From NCBI RefSeq assembly GCF_027920805.1, contig NZ_JANWOI010000001.1, positions 558,001 to 622,000 of the forward strand: DNA of 64,000 nt, given 5' to 3'. The DNA is from Govania unica. Its GTDB lineage: Bacteria; Pseudomonadota; Alphaproteobacteria; Sphingomonadales; Govanellaceae. Below, piece after piece: positions 46,148 through 56,186 of the stretch. The notes under the pieces are model-generated. The model was not told the origin of the DNA and made no database searches. It saw only the letters and a list, made by a program, of their open reading frames with translations. Position numbers and translations under genes: made by a program. The first letter of the stretch is position 1; each line of letters begins with the position of its first letter.

Positions 46148-46531
46148 ATGGAATCTGAGGCAATGGATGTGACGGTTAAAATTCTACTGGCGGAAGACGA
46201 TGATTCGATGCGCAATCTGCTGACGCGCGCGCTTGAACGCGCGGGCTATGAGGTTGTGGCTGTCGACAACGGAAGGGTGGCCATGCCGCTCATCGCCACG
46301 GGGGACTTCGATCTGTTGCTGACGGATATTGTCATGCCGGAAATCGACGGGATCGAATTGGCCCGCCGCGCCTCGACGCTGGCTCCCGGCATGCGGGTCA
46401 TGTTCATCACGGGCTTTGCTGCGGTCGCGCTCGATAAAAACGGCCCGGCTCCGCATGGTGCCAAGGTGCTGTCTAAGCCATTCCATCTGCGGGATCTCGT
46501 GAGCGAAGTGGACCGTCTGTTCGCGGCGTAA
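46148..46531 (+). CDS. cpdR: Single-domain response regulator CpdR
   Basis: 127 residues; the ATG at 46163 is an alternative start. A lone receiver domain: ILLAEDDDSMRNLL acidic pocket, phosphorylatable Asp60 in LLLTDIVMPEIDG, FITGF (Thr) and KVLSKPFHLRDL (Lys). In Caulobacter and relatives, unphosphorylated CpdR brings ClpXP protease to substrates at the cell pole and so links phosphorelay to cell-cycle proteolysis. The FGase neighbour supports the assignment. Confidence 0.92.
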   Translation: MESEAMDVTVKILLAEDDDSMRNLLTRALERAGYEVVAVDNGRVAMPLIATGDFDLLLTDIVMPEIDGIELARRASTLAPGMRVMFITGFAAVALDKNGPAPHGAKVLSKPFHLRDLVSEVDRLFAA

Positions 46532-46653
46532 AATTTCCCCAAACCGGTTTCCTGAAAAGGCTTGCGTCGGTCGATTTTTGGGTTATAAACCCGCACATGA
46601 CGCGCTGCGGTTCATTCGCAGCATCGGTCCCGACCCAAAATCGGGACCCTGTC

Positions 46654-46728
46654 GGACGCGTAGCTCAGTGGTAGAGCACTACGTTGACATCGTAGGGGTC
46701 GCAAGTTCAATCCTTGCCGCGTCCACCA
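46654..46728 (+). tRNA. tRNA-Val (anticodon GAC)
   Basis: Cloverleaf: acceptor GGACGCG/CGCGTCC, D-arm GCTC-AGTGGTA-GAGC, anticodon stem CTACG/CGTAG with loop TTGACAT, T-arm with GTTCAAT, and encoded CCA (46726-46728). A hairpin GGTCCCGA/TCGGGACC (46626-46648) lies just upstream. Confidence 0.96.
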
Positions 46729-47055
46729 TCATCTCAAGATAGATCGCATTTCTAGTTTCGCCTCATGTCCCGGACTGGGGCCTGTCCCCTGTCTTTGTTC
46801 GGGGGGAGATGGTGGTAAGTCCTTGTTCTGCATCTGTGAAAGGCACAGGTGGCGGGCTGCGATAACGCGGAAAAAATGGTCAGATATGATATTTTGCATT
46901 TCCTGTGGAGATCGGATATAGTGCTTCGGCTGACGTCGTCTACGACGGATACGGATGATACTAAGGTCTTCTTTGTCCCTTTCTAGCCATACCGAAGCCG
47001 GGATGTCCCATTGTGGGTATATGCCCGTCATAAACATTGGGCAAAGGATACCCAT
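46729..47055. other. Leader region of the cold-shock gene
   Basis: 327 bases between tRNA-Val and the cold-shock gene. It is AT-richer in the middle and holds several short inverted repeats (for example ACGTCGTCTACGACG at about 46933-46947). Long 5' leaders are usual for cspA-type genes. A minus-strand frame (46729-47031) reads through but lacks a ribosome-binding site. Confidence 0.45.
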
Positions 47056-47262
47056 ATGATCACTGGAACTGTAAAATTCTTCAACGCCGAAAAAGGTTAT
47101 GGCTTTATCGCTCCTGAAAAGGGTGGCGATGATGCATTTGTTCACATTTCGGCTGTTGAACAGGCTGGCATGCGGACCCTCGATAAGGATCAGCGCGTTT
47201 CGTACGAGCTTGAGACCGATCGCCGCGGGAAAACGTCTGCAGTAAACCTGCAGTCGGCCTAA
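47056..47262 (+). CDS. Cold-shock-domain protein (CspA family)
   Basis: 68 residues from MITGTVKFFNAEKGYGFI at 47056, with AAAGGA about 9 bases upstream; upstream in-frame codons are not part of the family. RNA-binding motifs RNP1 (KGYGFI) and RNP2 (AFVHI) are intact. It binds single-stranded RNA/DNA and melts structure; cold or stationary-phase control is likely through the long leader. Confidence 0.94.
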   Translation: MITGTVKFFNAEKGYGFIAPEKGGDDAFVHISAVEQAGMRTLDKDQRVSYELETDRRGKTSAVNLQSA

Positions 47263-47274
47263 CCAACGCATTTG

Positions 47275-47310
47275 GGCGCGGATAGCCTTAACAGGATATC
47301 CGCGCCTTTC
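47275..47310 (+). terminator. Hairpin terminator after the cold-shock gene
   Basis: GGCGCGGATA (47275-47284) pairs with TATCCGCGCC (47297-47306), then TTTC. A second hairpin, CTGCCCGCCATGG with CCATGGATGGGCAG (47327-47359), is followed by TCTGTTTTT and may be the main end point. Confidence 0.75.
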
Positions 47311-47424
47311 GCGATACTATGACATACTGCCCGCCATGGCTTATTCCATGGATGGGCAGTCTGTTTTTGTGATACCGGCTGCCCGCCACTTATCGGCGGT
47401 TCGATCAGGAAAGTTTTCCCAAAC

Positions 47425-47766
47425 ATGACGTCCTACAAAGACCCGAGCTTTCAGGAGCGTGCGGCGCTCGCCCAACAGGCGCGCCTAAAAGCAGTGGCTT
47501 TGCTGCGGGCCAAGCCGCCTGTGGATGAGGCGACGCTTGCGGCCCAAAGTGCGGCCCGTCTGGTGCGTGAAAAGGCCGAGGCCGAGGCGCGGCTTGCGAA
47601 GCTCGCAGCACGAGAGCAGGCCAAGGCCGACAAGCTGGCGCAAAAGCTCGCGCGGGCTGCAAGTGCAGGAACGACGTCCGGAGCACCGGTTTTAAGTGAA
47701 GCCGAGAAAAAACTCGCACGTGATGCGCGTTATGTCAGCCGGAAGAACCGGCAAGCGGCCAAATGA
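47425..47766 (+). CDS. DUF6481-like small coiled-coil protein
   Basis: 113 residues, rich in Ala, Lys, Arg and Glu, almost entirely one helix or coiled coil (about 10-85, with repeated AEAEARLAKLAAREQAKADKL-type sequence), ending in basic DARYVSRKNRQAAK. The opening YKDPSFQERAALAQQARLKA matches a small family seen in alphaproteobacteria that I recall as DUF6481. Function unknown; the basic ends suggest nucleic-acid or ribosome contact, which is only a guess. Confidence 0.75.
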   Translation: MTSYKDPSFQERAALAQQARLKAVALLRAKPPVDEATLAAQSAARLVREKAEAEARLAKLAAREQAKADKLAQKLARAASAGTTSGAPVLSEAEKKLARDARYVSRKNRQAAK

Positions 47767-47795
47767 CACTCGTCACGGCTTGACGAGGTATCAAT

Positions 47796-48479
47796 ATGCT
47801 CCCTCGAATATTGATTGGCACGGCAGAGATCCCTGGCGGCGCGGATAATCTACGCCTCCTGCAGCGCGGCGCGGAATTTTCGATCATGCTCGGCAGCACC
47901 GAGCTGATGAACAGCCGTGTCAGCGGGTCCGAAAAAGCGCTGGCGACACTGTCCTGTGAGAAAATTCTGCCGCGGTCCAATCCCCGGATGCTGATCGGTG
48001 GGCTTGGCATGGGATTTACGCTGCGGGCCGCGCTCGAACTGCTTGGCGCGGACGCAACGGTGACCGTGGCCGAGCTGGTGCCTGAGGTCGTGGCCTGGGC
48101 ACGCGGTCCGCTGGCACATATTTTTGGCGACAGTCTTACAGATCCGCGTGTCACCGTTCTTGTGGCCGATGTCGTTCATCTGATCTCGGAGGCGCGGTCG
48201 CACTATGATGCGATCCTGCTTGATGTTGATAACGGCCCCGACGGCTTGACCTGCGAGTCCAACGATCAATTATACAATCTCAAGGGATTGAGGCTGGCCC
48301 ATGCGGCCCTCAGACCCGGCGGCGTCTTGGCCGTATGGTCATCGGCGCCGGACAAGGTCTTTACCGAACGTCTGCGTAAGGCTGGCTTCGAAGTTGATGA
48401 AGTCGTGGTCCGCGCCAATGAAGGCCGCAACGGTGCCCGGCATGTGATCTGGTTTGCGGTCAAACCCGGTTTGTCATGA
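47796..48479 (+). CDS. Spermidine-synthase-like SAM-dependent protein
   Basis: 227 residues. Class I methyltransferase/aminopropyltransferase fold: LIGGLGMGFTLRAALELLG (nucleotide loop), VTVAELVPEVVAWARG and ILLDVDNGPDGL, with LKGLRLAHAALRPGGVLAVWS. It resembles spermidine synthase but is shorter (no N-terminal beta domain of normal size), so the product may not be spermidine. It follows the DUF6481-like gene by 29 bases. Confidence 0.82.
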   Translation: MLPRILIGTAEIPGGADNLRLLQRGAEFSIMLGSTELMNSRVSGSEKALATLSCEKILPRSNPRMLIGGLGMGFTLRAALELLGADATVTVAELVPEVVAWARGPLAHIFGDSLTDPRVTVLVADVVHLISEARSHYDAILLDVDNGPDGLTCESNDQLYNLKGLRLAHAALRPGGVLAVWSSAPDKVFTERLRKAGFEVDEVVVRANEGRNGARHVIWFAVKPGLS

Positions 48480-48641
48480 CCTTGCCGACTTTAATTTCGC
48501 TGCTTTCCCGGTCAAACACCTTCTCCGACCTCACTTAAACGTGACGGACGGCCATCAAGAGTTGCGCTTTTACCATATTTGATTCGGGCGTCCCGGAGTA
48601 TATGGTCGCGGGCTCGTAATCTTTCGTGAGCCTTGAATAGA

Positions 48642-49553
48642 ATGACAGTGGACAGTCGGAACACCACACAGCGGCGGGCTATTATCGAGCTGGTGCTGGC
48701 CATGATCATTGGCGGCACGGTCGGGGTGTTCGCTCTGGAGACCCGGCTTGATGCTTATACCGTGGTGTTTTTCCGGTGTCTTTTCGGCGGCATTTTCCTT
48801 GGGCTGCTCTGCCTCGCCATGGGGTATTTTCGCGGCTTGCGACTGACGCGGCGGTTGTTTGCGCTTGCGGTGCTGTCCGGGGTGGCGCTCGTCATCAACT
48901 GGCTCGCGTTGTTCCAGGCGTTTCATCTGACCTCGATCGCCGTCAGCACCATGCTTTACCATCTGCAACCGTTCTGGATCGTGGTCATGGGCGCGGTGTT
49001 TTTTGGCGAGCGTTTCAGCGCGGATAAATTCGTCTGGATTATTTTTGCCTTTGTCGGTCTTGCGCTCGCCGCCGGGGTGACCGCGCAGATGTTGCAGAGC
49101 AATGCGGGCTATCTGCTCGGGGTCGGGCTTGCGATCCTCGCCTCCTTCACCTATGCCCTGACTACGGTGCTGACCAAGGGCCTTGGCGCAATTCCGCCGC
49201 AGGTTCTGGCCTTTATTCATACCTGCATCGGTGTTTTGATGCTGTGGTCGCTGGTTGATTTCGCCGGGCTTCATGCGGTGCCGGGGGCGAGCTGGGGTTG
49301 GCTGCTCGGACTTGGGCTCATTCATACCGGGCTTTTGTATATCCTGATGTATTCGGCCTATCCGAAACTTCAGACGCCGTTCATTGCCGTTATGGCTTTT
49401 ATTTATCCGGTGGTGGCTATTTTCGCCGACTGGCTTGTCTATGACCGCCCGATCAGTTTGTGGCAGGGGCTTGGGTTTCTGCTCATTGCCGGGGCGAGCC
49501 TTGGGGTCAATCTCGGCTGGCGCATCCTGCCGCGCAGCCGGCGACCAGCCTAA
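48642..49553 (+). CDS. EamA-family DMT transporter
   Basis: 303 residues from [12 protein letters not shown] at 48642 with ten membrane segments in two EamA repeats ([46 protein letters not shown]). Substrate unknown; probable metabolite exporter. It is distinct from the RhtA-like gene at 14755. Tex follows 82 bases later on the same strand. Confidence 0.88.
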   Translation: MTVDSRNTTQRRAIIELVLAMIIGGTVGVFALETRLDAYTVVFFRCLFGGIFLGLLCLAMGYFRGLRLTRRLFALAVLSGVALVINWLALFQAFHLTSIAVSTMLYHLQPFWIVVMGAVFFGERFSADKFVWIIFAFVGLALAAGVTAQMLQSNAGYLLGVGLAILASFTYALTTVLTKGLGAIPPQVLAFIHTCIGVLMLWSLVDFAGLHAVPGASWGWLLGLGLIHTGLLYILMYSAYPKLQTPFIAVMAFIYPVVAIFADWLVYDRPISLWQGLGFLLIAGASLGVNLGWRILPRSRRPA

Positions 49554-49635
49554 CCCCGGCCCGAGAAGCTTTACCCCTGCGGTGCCCGAGTGGTATGAAG
49601 GAAGCCCTTTATTCCTAAAGCCTGCCCGGAGTGCC

Positions 49636-51969
49636 ATGAAGTCCATCAATCAGCGCATCGCCGAAGAACTCAATGTTCAGGAAGCGCAAATCGTCGCCAC
49701 GGTCGCCCTTCTCGATGAAGGGGCCACGGTGCCCTTCATCGCGCGTTACCGTAAGGAAGTCACCGGCGCGCTCGATGACGCCCAGCTGCGTACCCTTGAG
49801 GAGCGGCTGCGCTATCTGCGCGAGCTTGAGGACCGGCGGAAGGCCATTCTCGACAGTGTGCGTGAACAGGGCAAGCTCGACGATGTGCTGGAACGCCAGA
49901 TCATGGAGGCGGACAGCAAGGCGCGGCTTGAGGATATCTATCTGCCCTATAAGCCAAAGCGCCGCACCAAAGCGCAAATCGCGCGCGAGGCCGGGCTTGA
50001 GCCGCTGGCCGATCTGTTGCTCGGTCAACCGGACACCGACCCGCAGGCCGCCGCCGCAAGCTATGTGGACAGCGACAAGGGCGTGGCCGATGTGACGGCG
50101 GCACTTGAAGGCGCGCGCTCCATTCTGGTCGAACGGTTTGCCGAAGACGCGACGCTGATTGGCCGCTTGCGTGAGGACGTCTGGTCGGGTGGCCGCATGA
50201 CCTCGAAACTGCGGGACGGCAAGGCCGAAGCGGGGGCGAAATTCGCCGATTATTTCGACTTTGCCGAACCGCTGACGAAACTGCCGTCGCATCGTATTCT
50301 TGCGATTTTCCGTGGTGAAAAAGAAGAATTTCTCGATCTGAAATTAGAGCCCGAGATTGTTGATCCGGCGGCTCCGCCCGCGCGCTCGAGCTTTGAACGG
50401 ACCATTGCCGCCCATGTGGGCGTCAGCGATCGCGGCCGCGCCGCCGATAAATGGTTGCTTGATACCGTGCGCTGGACCTGGCGCACCAAGATTCTGGTGC
50501 ATCTCGAAATCGATCTGCGGATGCGCTTGTGGCAAACCGCCGAAGATGACGGGGTCAAGGTGTTCGCCGGCAACCTGCGTGATCTGCTGCTTGCGGCGCC
50601 GGCGGGAACGCGTCCGACTCTTGGTCTCGATCCTGGCTACCGCAGCGGCGTCAAGGTGGCCGTGACCGACGCCACCGGCAAGGTCGTGGGCACCGGTGTG
50701 ATCTATCCCCATGAGCCGCAGCGCCGCTGGGACGAGGCGATCATGCAGCTGGCCGCACTCTGCCGGCTTCATAAGGTCGAACTGGTGTCGATCGGCAATG
50801 GCACCGCCTCGCGTGAGACCGATAAGCTAGCCGGGGAGCTGATGAAAAAGCACCCCGATCTGAAGCTCACGAAAATCGTCGTCTCCGAAGCCGGGGCCTC
50901 GATCTATTCGGCTTCGGCTTATGCGTCGGCGGAATTGCCCGATCTTGATGTGACCATTCGTGGCGCGGTGTCTATCGCCCGCCGTTTGCAGGATCCGCTG
51001 GCGGAACTGGTGAAGATCGATCCGAAATCCATTGGCGTCGGCCAGTATCAGCATGATCTGAGCGAGGTGAAGCTGTCACGGTCGCTTGATGCCGTGGTCG
51101 AAGATTGCGTGAACGGCATTGGCGTCGACGTCAATACCGCGTCGGTTCCGCTGCTCGCCCGGGTGTCGGGTGTGGGTGAATCACTCGCGCAGAATATTGT
51201 GGCTTATCGGGACGCAAACGGCCCGTTCCGCACCCGCACCGCTATCCGCGAGGTGCCGCGTCTTGGGCCGAAGGCGTTTGAACTTTGCGCCGGATTCATG
51301 CGCATTCCAAATGGCGATGATCCGCTCGACAGTTCGGGCGTTCATCCCGAAGCTTATCCTGTGGTGCGCCGCATTCTCGACGCCACCAAAAATGATATCA
51401 AGGCGGTGATCGGCAATATGCCCTTGCTGCGTTCCTTGAAGCCGCAGGATTTCACCGATGCGACATTCGGTGTGCCGACGGTGACGGATATTCTGAAGGA
51501 ACTTGAAAAACCCGGCCGCGATCCGCGCCCGGCCTTCAAGACTGCGACCTTCCAGGATGGCGTTGAAAAAATCAGCGATCTTCAGCCCGGCATGGTGCTT
51601 GAAGGGGTTGTCACCAACGTTGCCGCCTTTGGCGCTTTTGTCGATGTGGGCGTGCATCAGGATGGGCTTGTGCATATCTCGGCCATGTCCGCGACCTTCA
51701 TCAAGGACCCGCGCGAGGCGGCGAAGCCCGGCGATATCGTGAAGGTCAAAGTGCTTGAAGTCGATGCGGCACGGAAGCGCATTTCGCTGACCATGCGGCT
51801 TGATGACAGCGCCGAACCGAAAGCCCGCGACAGTATGAACCGCGACCGCGCCCCGCAAAGGACCGACCGTGCCGCCGATAAGGCGCGGACCACGGCGTCG
51901 CGTGACAGCGGCAGCAATGCCTTCGCCGAAGCCTTCAAACAGGCGGCAGAAAAAAGTAAAAGAAAGTAA
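49636..51969 (+). CDS. tex: Transcription accessory protein Tex, S1 RNA-binding
   Basis: 777 residues from [14 protein letters not shown] at 49636 (the frame is open further upstream across the DMT gene end, not coding). Domains in order: N-terminal helical Tex region (about 1-190), YqgF/RNase-H-like part ([17 protein letters not shown]), helix-hairpin-helix pair ([21 protein letters not shown]) and C-terminal S1 domain ([31 protein letters not shown], about 640-715), then a basic tail. Tex proteins bind RNA and act in transcription and translation. A P450 gene begins 5 bases after the stop. Confidence 0.95.
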   Translation: MKSINQRIAEELNVQEAQIVATVALLDEGATVPFIARYRKEVTGALDDAQLRTLEERLRYLRELEDRRKAILDSVREQGKLDDVLERQIMEADSKARLEDIYLPYKPKRRTKAQIAREAGLEPLADLLLGQPDTDPQAAAASYVDSDKGVADVTAALEGARSILVERFAEDATLIGRLREDVWSGGRMTSKLRDGKAEAGAKFADYFDFAEPLTKLPSHRILAIFRGEKEEFLDLKLEPEIVDPAAPPARSSFERTIAAHVGVSDRGRAADKWLLDTVRWTWRTKILVHLEIDLRMRLWQTAEDDGVKVFAGNLRDLLLAAPAGTRPTLGLDPGYRSGVKVAVTDATGKVVGTGVIYPHEPQRRWDEAIMQLAALCRLHKVELVSIGNGTASRETDKLAGELMKKHPDLKLTKIVVSEAGASIYSASAYASAELPDLDVTIRGAVSIARRLQDPLAELVKIDPKSIGVGQYQHDLSEVKLSRSLDAVVEDCVNGIGVDVNTASVPLLARVSGVGESLAQNIVAYRDANGPFRTRTAIREVPRLGPKAFELCAGFMRIPNGDDPLDSSGVHPEAYPVVRRILDATKNDIKAVIGNMPLLRSLKPQDFTDATFGVPTVTDILKELEKPGRDPRPAFKTATFQDGVEKISDLQPGMVLEGVVTNVAAFGAFVDVGVHQDGLVHISAMSATFIKDPREAAKPGDIVKVKVLEVDAARKRISLTMRLDDSAEPKARDSMNRDRAPQRTDRAADKARTTASRDSGSNAFAEAFKQAAEKSKRK

Positions 51970-51974
51970 AGCGC

Positions 51975-53189
51975 ATGACGGTGACAGATGCTTTGGAATT
52001 GGCGAAAACCTTTGATCCGCGGCATCTGTCACCGCAGTTTTACGATGATCCCTATTCGGTTTATGCAGCGCTTCGGGCCCATGATCCAGTTCATGCGATC
52101 GAGGGCGGCTTTTTTCTCACGCGCTATGACGATTGCCTCGCGGTTTATCGCGATCGCCGGTTTTCTTCGGATAAAAAACAGGAATTCGCGCCGAAATTCG
52201 GTGACAGTCCCTTATTCGATCATCACACCACCAGCCTTGTTTTCAATGATCCGCCACTCCACACCCGGGTGCGCAAGATCATCATGGGCGCACTGACGCC
52301 ACGTCATCTCAAACGTCTGGAACATGATCTCGACATCCTGGTCGATGAGCTTGTGGCGGATGTGCGGGGGCGCGGCCAATTTGATTTGATCGAGGATTTT
52401 GCCGTCCATATCCCGGTCGAAATCATCGGCAATCTGCTTGAGGTCCCGAAGGCCGAGCGGGGGCCCTTGCGTGCCTGGTCAACCGCAATCCTGAGTGCTT
52501 TGGAGCCCACAATCACGGCTGAGCAGTTCGCCACCGGCAATCGCGCCGTGACTGAGTTCGTGGATTATCTCAAAGTCCTCGTGGCCGAGCGGCGGAAAAA
52601 TATCGGTGATCCCGATACCGATGTGCTCAGCCGACTTATTCTCGGTGAACATGATGGCGAACAATTGAGCGAAAGCGAGTTGTTGCAGAACTGTATTTTC
52701 CTGTTGAATGCCGGGCATGAGACAACCACCAATCTGATCGGCAACGGAATTTGGCTGTTGCTCAGTCATGGCGACGAACGGCGGAAACTTGCAACGAACC
52801 CGGCCTTGATCAATAGCGCGGTCGAAGAATTCCTGCGCTTTGAAAGTCCGGTGCAATTGAACAATCGGCGCACGACCGAGACGGTGGACCTCGGCGACGT
52901 TACCCTTGCCCCCGGCACCTCGGTCACGCTCTGCATCGCCGCCGCCAATCGCGATGCCACGGCCTTTCCCGATCCCGACCGTCTCGATATAGCGCGCAAG
53001 CCCAATTTCCAGATTGCCTTCGGTCACTCGATTCATGCCTGCGCGGGTATGAACCTTGCGCGTCTTGAAGGCCGCATTGCCATCGGCAAACTGATGGCGG
53101 CGCTGCCGGACCTCACATTAGACGGCACGCCAGAGCGCGATCGCCGGGCGCGCTTTCGCGGCTTCAAAAAAATTCCGGCCAAGACATAA
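51975..53189 (+). CDS. Cytochrome P450
   Basis: 404 residues, soluble bacterial class. I-helix LLNAGHETTTNLI (about 243-255), ExxR at 285-288 (EFLR) and the heme loop FGHSIHACAGMNLAR with Cys356. The meander and K-helix are complete, so it is probably active. It hydroxylates an unknown organic substrate using a ferredoxin/reductase pair that is not encoded nearby. It lies 5 bases after tex, suggesting co-transcription without an obvious functional tie. Confidence 0.95.
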   Translation: MTVTDALELAKTFDPRHLSPQFYDDPYSVYAALRAHDPVHAIEGGFFLTRYDDCLAVYRDRRFSSDKKQEFAPKFGDSPLFDHHTTSLVFNDPPLHTRVRKIIMGALTPRHLKRLEHDLDILVDELVADVRGRGQFDLIEDFAVHIPVEIIGNLLEVPKAERGPLRAWSTAILSALEPTITAEQFATGNRAVTEFVDYLKVLVAERRKNIGDPDTDVLSRLILGEHDGEQLSESELLQNCIFLLNAGHETTTNLIGNGIWLLLSHGDERRKLATNPALINSAVEEFLRFESPVQLNNRRTTETVDLGDVTLAPGTSVTLCIAAANRDATAFPDPDRLDIARKPNFQIAFGHSIHACAGMNLARLEGRIAIGKLMAALPDLTLDGTPERDRRARFRGFKKIPAKT

Positions 53190-53198
53190 AGCGTGGAG

Positions 53199-53287
53199 GT
53201 CTGGATTGGTTCGCCCCTTCGGGACTCGCAATGACAAATTGTGACGCCGTCATTGCGAGGAGGCGCAGCCGACGACGCAATCCAGAC
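53199..53287. repeat. Intergenic palindromic repeat, CATTGCGAGGAGGCGCAGCC type
   Basis: The ends GTCTGGATTG (53199-53208) and CAATCCAGAC (53278-53287) are exact inverted copies, and an inner pair (CTCGCAATGAC near 53225 and GTCATTGCGAG near 53249) is also inverted. It lies between the convergent P450 and BaiN genes. A different family from the repeats at 15742, 17123 and 22765. Confidence 0.8.
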
Positions 53288-53314
53288 TGTGGCGCCTACA
53301 CTCTCGCGGCGAGT

Positions 53315-54493
53315 TTAGATCGCTTCCCCAGCGGCGTAGCCTGATGACCAGGCCCATTGGAAATTATAACCGCCGAGCCAGCCGGTGACATCGACCGCCT
53401 CGCCGATGGCATAAAGCCCGGGGACGTCCCGTGCCGCCATGGTTTTGGAAGACAGCGCCGTCGTATCGATGCCGCCTATGGTGACCTCAGCCTTGGCGTA
53501 GCCTTCGGTACCCGCCGGCGTGATGGCCCAGCGTTTCAGGCGCTCGGCGATGACGCGGAGGGCTTTGTCCTGCATCTGACCGATAACGGCAGGTGCATTG
53601 GCAAAGCTTTGAGCAAAGCGCTGCGGCAGAACTTCCCCAAGCACGGTTTTAAGTTCGGCCTTGGCCCGCGTGTGCTTGCGGTCGAGGAGATAATCAGCGG
53701 CATCAAGGTCTGGCAGCAGGTCGAGATGAATGGTTTCGCCGGGCTGCCAATAGGACGATATCTGCAAGATCGCCGGGCCCGAAAGTCCACGATGGGTAAA
53801 AAGAATATTTTCCCGGAACATAGCGCCGTCCGCGCGGGCGATGCTGTCGATGGAGACGCCGCTCAGAGGTGTCATGAAGGCCAGATCCTCGGCCGCAAAA
53901 GTCAGCGGCACAAGCGCGGGCCGTGGCGCGATAACGGGCAAGCCGAATTGCCGCGCGATGTCATAGGCAAACCCACTCGCGCCCATTTTCGGAATGGAGG
54001 GCCCTCCGGTGGCGAGCACCAGAGAGGGCGCGCGGAATTTGCCATGGTTCGTATCGATATAAAATTGATCGGACTTGCTAACGCTGGTGATTTTATGCCC
54101 AAGCCTGAGATCCACATCGCCCGCCGCGCATTCCGCCAGCAGCATGGCGACAATGGCGCGGGCGGAACCGTCGCAGAACAATTGCCCAAGCTTTTTTTCG
54201 TGATACGCAATGCGATGCTTGTCCACGAGTGCGATGAAATCATGCTGGCTGTAGCGCTTGAGCGCCGATTTTGCGAAATGCGGATTGCCCGACAGAAACC
54301 GATCGGCGCGACTTTCAAGATTGGTGAAATTGCAGCGTCCGCCGCCGGAGATCAGAATTTTTTTTCCGGCTTCGGGCGCATGATCCAGCAGCAACACGCG
54401 GCGCCCGCGTGCGCCCGCAGTGAGCGCACACATCAGCCCGGCGGCTCCGGCTCCAAGGATGATGGCGTCATAGGCTTTAGGAGTATCTGTCAT
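53315..54493 (-). CDS. BaiN/HI0933-family flavoprotein
   Basis: 392 residues. FAD motif DAIILGAGAAGLMCAL (about 8-23), the family signature AGKKILISGGGRCNFTNLE, LATGGPSIPKMGASGFAYDIARQFG and the C-terminal GLYAIGEAVDVTGWLGGYNFQWAWSSGYAAG. Conserved NAD(P)/FAD-dependent oxidoreductase of uncertain role in most bacteria (BaiN acts in bile-acid reduction in clostridia). Single gene, convergent with P450. Confidence 0.9.
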   Translation of the reverse strand: MTDTPKAYDAIILGAGAAGLMCALTAGARGRRVLLLDHAPEAGKKILISGGGRCNFTNLESRADRFLSGNPHFAKSALKRYSQHDFIALVDKHRIAYHEKKLGQLFCDGSARAIVAMLLAECAAGDVDLRLGHKITSVSKSDQFYIDTNHGKFRAPSLVLATGGPSIPKMGASGFAYDIARQFGLPVIAPRPALVPLTFAAEDLAFMTPLSGVSIDSIARADGAMFRENILFTHRGLSGPAILQISSYWQPGETIHLDLLPDLDAADYLLDRKHTRAKAELKTVLGEVLPQRFAQSFANAPAVIGQMQDKALRVIAERLKRWAITPAGTEGYAKAEVTIGGIDTTALSSKTMAARDVPGLYAIGEAVDVTGWLGGYNFQWAWSSGYAAGEAI

Positions 54494-54598
54494 GGCGGCG
54501 CATCATAGCTTAAGGAAAAAAAACTGCATCCGTATTTCTGTTTACAGCAGCCGTCTTTGCGGCAACCCTATATCAGTACAAAAATGCAAGGAACAACG

Positions 54599-55564
54599 AT
54601 GATGACGGAGACGACTGTTTTTCAAGCGGATGCCGACCCCGAGATGGCGAGGATCCTGTCGGCGATGGCCATTGCATCTTCGTCACGCCCGCATGCAAGC
54701 GAGCTTGCCCCGGAGGCACAACGCCGCCGTTTCACCGAAGATATGATGTTCTGGAACAAGGAAGGCCCTGATTTGCCGCGTGTGGAAAACGGGCTGTTGC
54801 AAGGGCCCGGCGGTGATCTTGCTTATCGTCTTTATGAGCCGCTCGGGGCGGTGGAGCTCAGGCCAGCCCTGGTGTATTTTCATGGCGGCGGCTGGACGGT
54901 TGGTGATCTTGATAGTGAAGATCGCCAATTGCGTGAACTGGCATTGGGGAGCGGCGTGACGATTGTTTCGGTCGCTTATCGATTGGCCCCTGAATATAAA
55001 TTTCCGCATCCGCTTGAGGATTGCGTGGCGGCGATGAAATGGATCGCCGCGGAAGGCGCACAGCTTGGCATCGATCGCACGCGTCTGGCGGTGGGCGGAC
55101 TTTCGGCGGGCGCCAATCTTGCCCTTGCGACGGCGTTATGTTTGCGCGATGAGGGATCGGACCTGGTGAAATTTCTCATGCTGTTTCAAGGTGGGTATGG
55201 TGCGCGCGACAGTGAAAGCTTTATGCTTTTTGGCGGGGGAGACTATGGTCTCGACCGGCGTGCCATAAGCAATTATTACGCGTGCTATCTCGATTCGCCG
55301 GACCAGCGAGATGGTCCCCTAGTGTCGCCACTTTTGGCCGATCTCAAGAACTTACCGCCTGTTTTCCTCAATGCAGCGGGCCTTGATCCCTTGCGGGATG
55401 ACAGCATTGAACTGGCCTCGCGATTAGTGTCGGCAGCTGTTGCAGTGGATTTTCGTCTCTATCCGGGGGTAATTCACATCTTCACATTGATGTCGAGGCG
55501 TATATCTCTTGCCAGACAAGCGCTCAGGGATGCGGCGGAGGCCTTGCGGACCGCCTTGATCTGA
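54599..55564 (+). CDS. Alpha/beta hydrolase fold-3 esterase (HSL-like)
   Basis: 321 residues from ATG 54599 (AAGGA at 54588-54592, 6 bases upstream). Hormone-sensitive-lipase motifs: oxyanion HGGGW, nucleophile in GGLSAGANLAL (Ser), acid Asp in LDPLRDD and base His in GVIHIF. The SVAYRLAPEYKFPHPLEDC block is characteristic. It hydrolyses short acyl esters; substrate unknown. Monocistronic. The following 622 bases hold no protein gene. Confidence 0.9.
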   Translation: MMTETTVFQADADPEMARILSAMAIASSSRPHASELAPEAQRRRFTEDMMFWNKEGPDLPRVENGLLQGPGGDLAYRLYEPLGAVELRPALVYFHGGGWTVGDLDSEDRQLRELALGSGVTIVSVAYRLAPEYKFPHPLEDCVAAMKWIAAEGAQLGIDRTRLAVGGLSAGANLALATALCLRDEGSDLVKFLMLFQGGYGARDSESFMLFGGGDYGLDRRAISNYYACYLDSPDQRDGPLVSPLLADLKNLPPVFLNAAGLDPLRDDSIELASRLVSAAVAVDFRLYPGVIHIFTLMSRRISLARQALRDAAEALRTALI

Positions 55565-56186
55565 CAAGACTATTTTCTGAACTCATTTTCTATTCTTGCA
55601 CAGAGGTGAAGCATTATTGAAAAATAGCAGGAAAATCTGTTTTTTCTCTTGCGACAAACTTGGATTGTGGTCATTCTGTGGCCGTCTAAAGATACTAAAG
55701 GAAAGGGTCCGGGGGGGCATTTCCGAAAATCTTTGAGGTTATGTGTCGAATAGATGCAATGCAAACGCTGGTGAAACTTGCGTCGCCAGTATTTTGCTTG
55801 TTTTACTTGCTGCGTATCTGCAAGCATTTGATGCTTAGTCGAAAGATACTGTTTAGATCGCTTACCCAGTTGCGTTGTTCGCGGATGTTCTTGCGAGGGT
55901 GGTAATGGATCGATTAGTAACTGTTGCGTATCAGAGTGGTTTATAACCCGATCGGTTGGGCCCCGGCAATGTTTCGCCGGGGCTTTTTTATTGGCAGATC
56001 GTTTCAGTCGTCTGCTGATCGTAATCGGTAAATCTTATTTGATGCATTTCAAATGCGTATTTAGACAATATATACAATTATGCGCAATCTTAAAGAGATA
56101 TTTTTGGTTTTGTCGTTCACGGAAAATGCAGTCCGATTTTCCACAGGGGTTGCGTCTCGAATGATGGCCATGCGGAACGGCAGAGC
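55565..56186. other. Long AT-rich gap with one plus-strand terminator
   Basis: No supported protein gene in 622 bases; the 85-codon minus-strand frame at 55570-55827 has no ribosome-binding site or family features. A strong intrinsic terminator (GCCCCGGC 55960-55967 with GCCGGGGC 55976-55983, then TTTTTT) lies about 400 bases after the esterase stop, so either the esterase mRNA has a long tail or a small RNA of about 100-140 bases ends here. 56000-56110 is AT-rich without recognised sites. Confidence 0.5.
55960..55989 (+). terminator. Intrinsic terminator of unassigned transcript
   Basis: An 8-bp GC stem (55960-55967 with 55976-55983) and six T. No plus-strand protein gene ends within 390 bases. 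Confidence 0.8.

Noticed and set aside
46729-47031. About 100-codon minus-strand frame between tRNA-Val and the cold-shock gene
   Set aside because: The peptide looks fairly protein-like, but neither possible start (47031 or 47055) has a ribosome-binding site, the stop abuts the tRNA, and no family is recognised. It could be real if conserved in relatives.
55570-55827. 85-codon minus-strand frame after the esterase gene
   Set aside because: No ribosome-binding site, many rare-looking codons, and no recognisable domain in an AT-rich gap.
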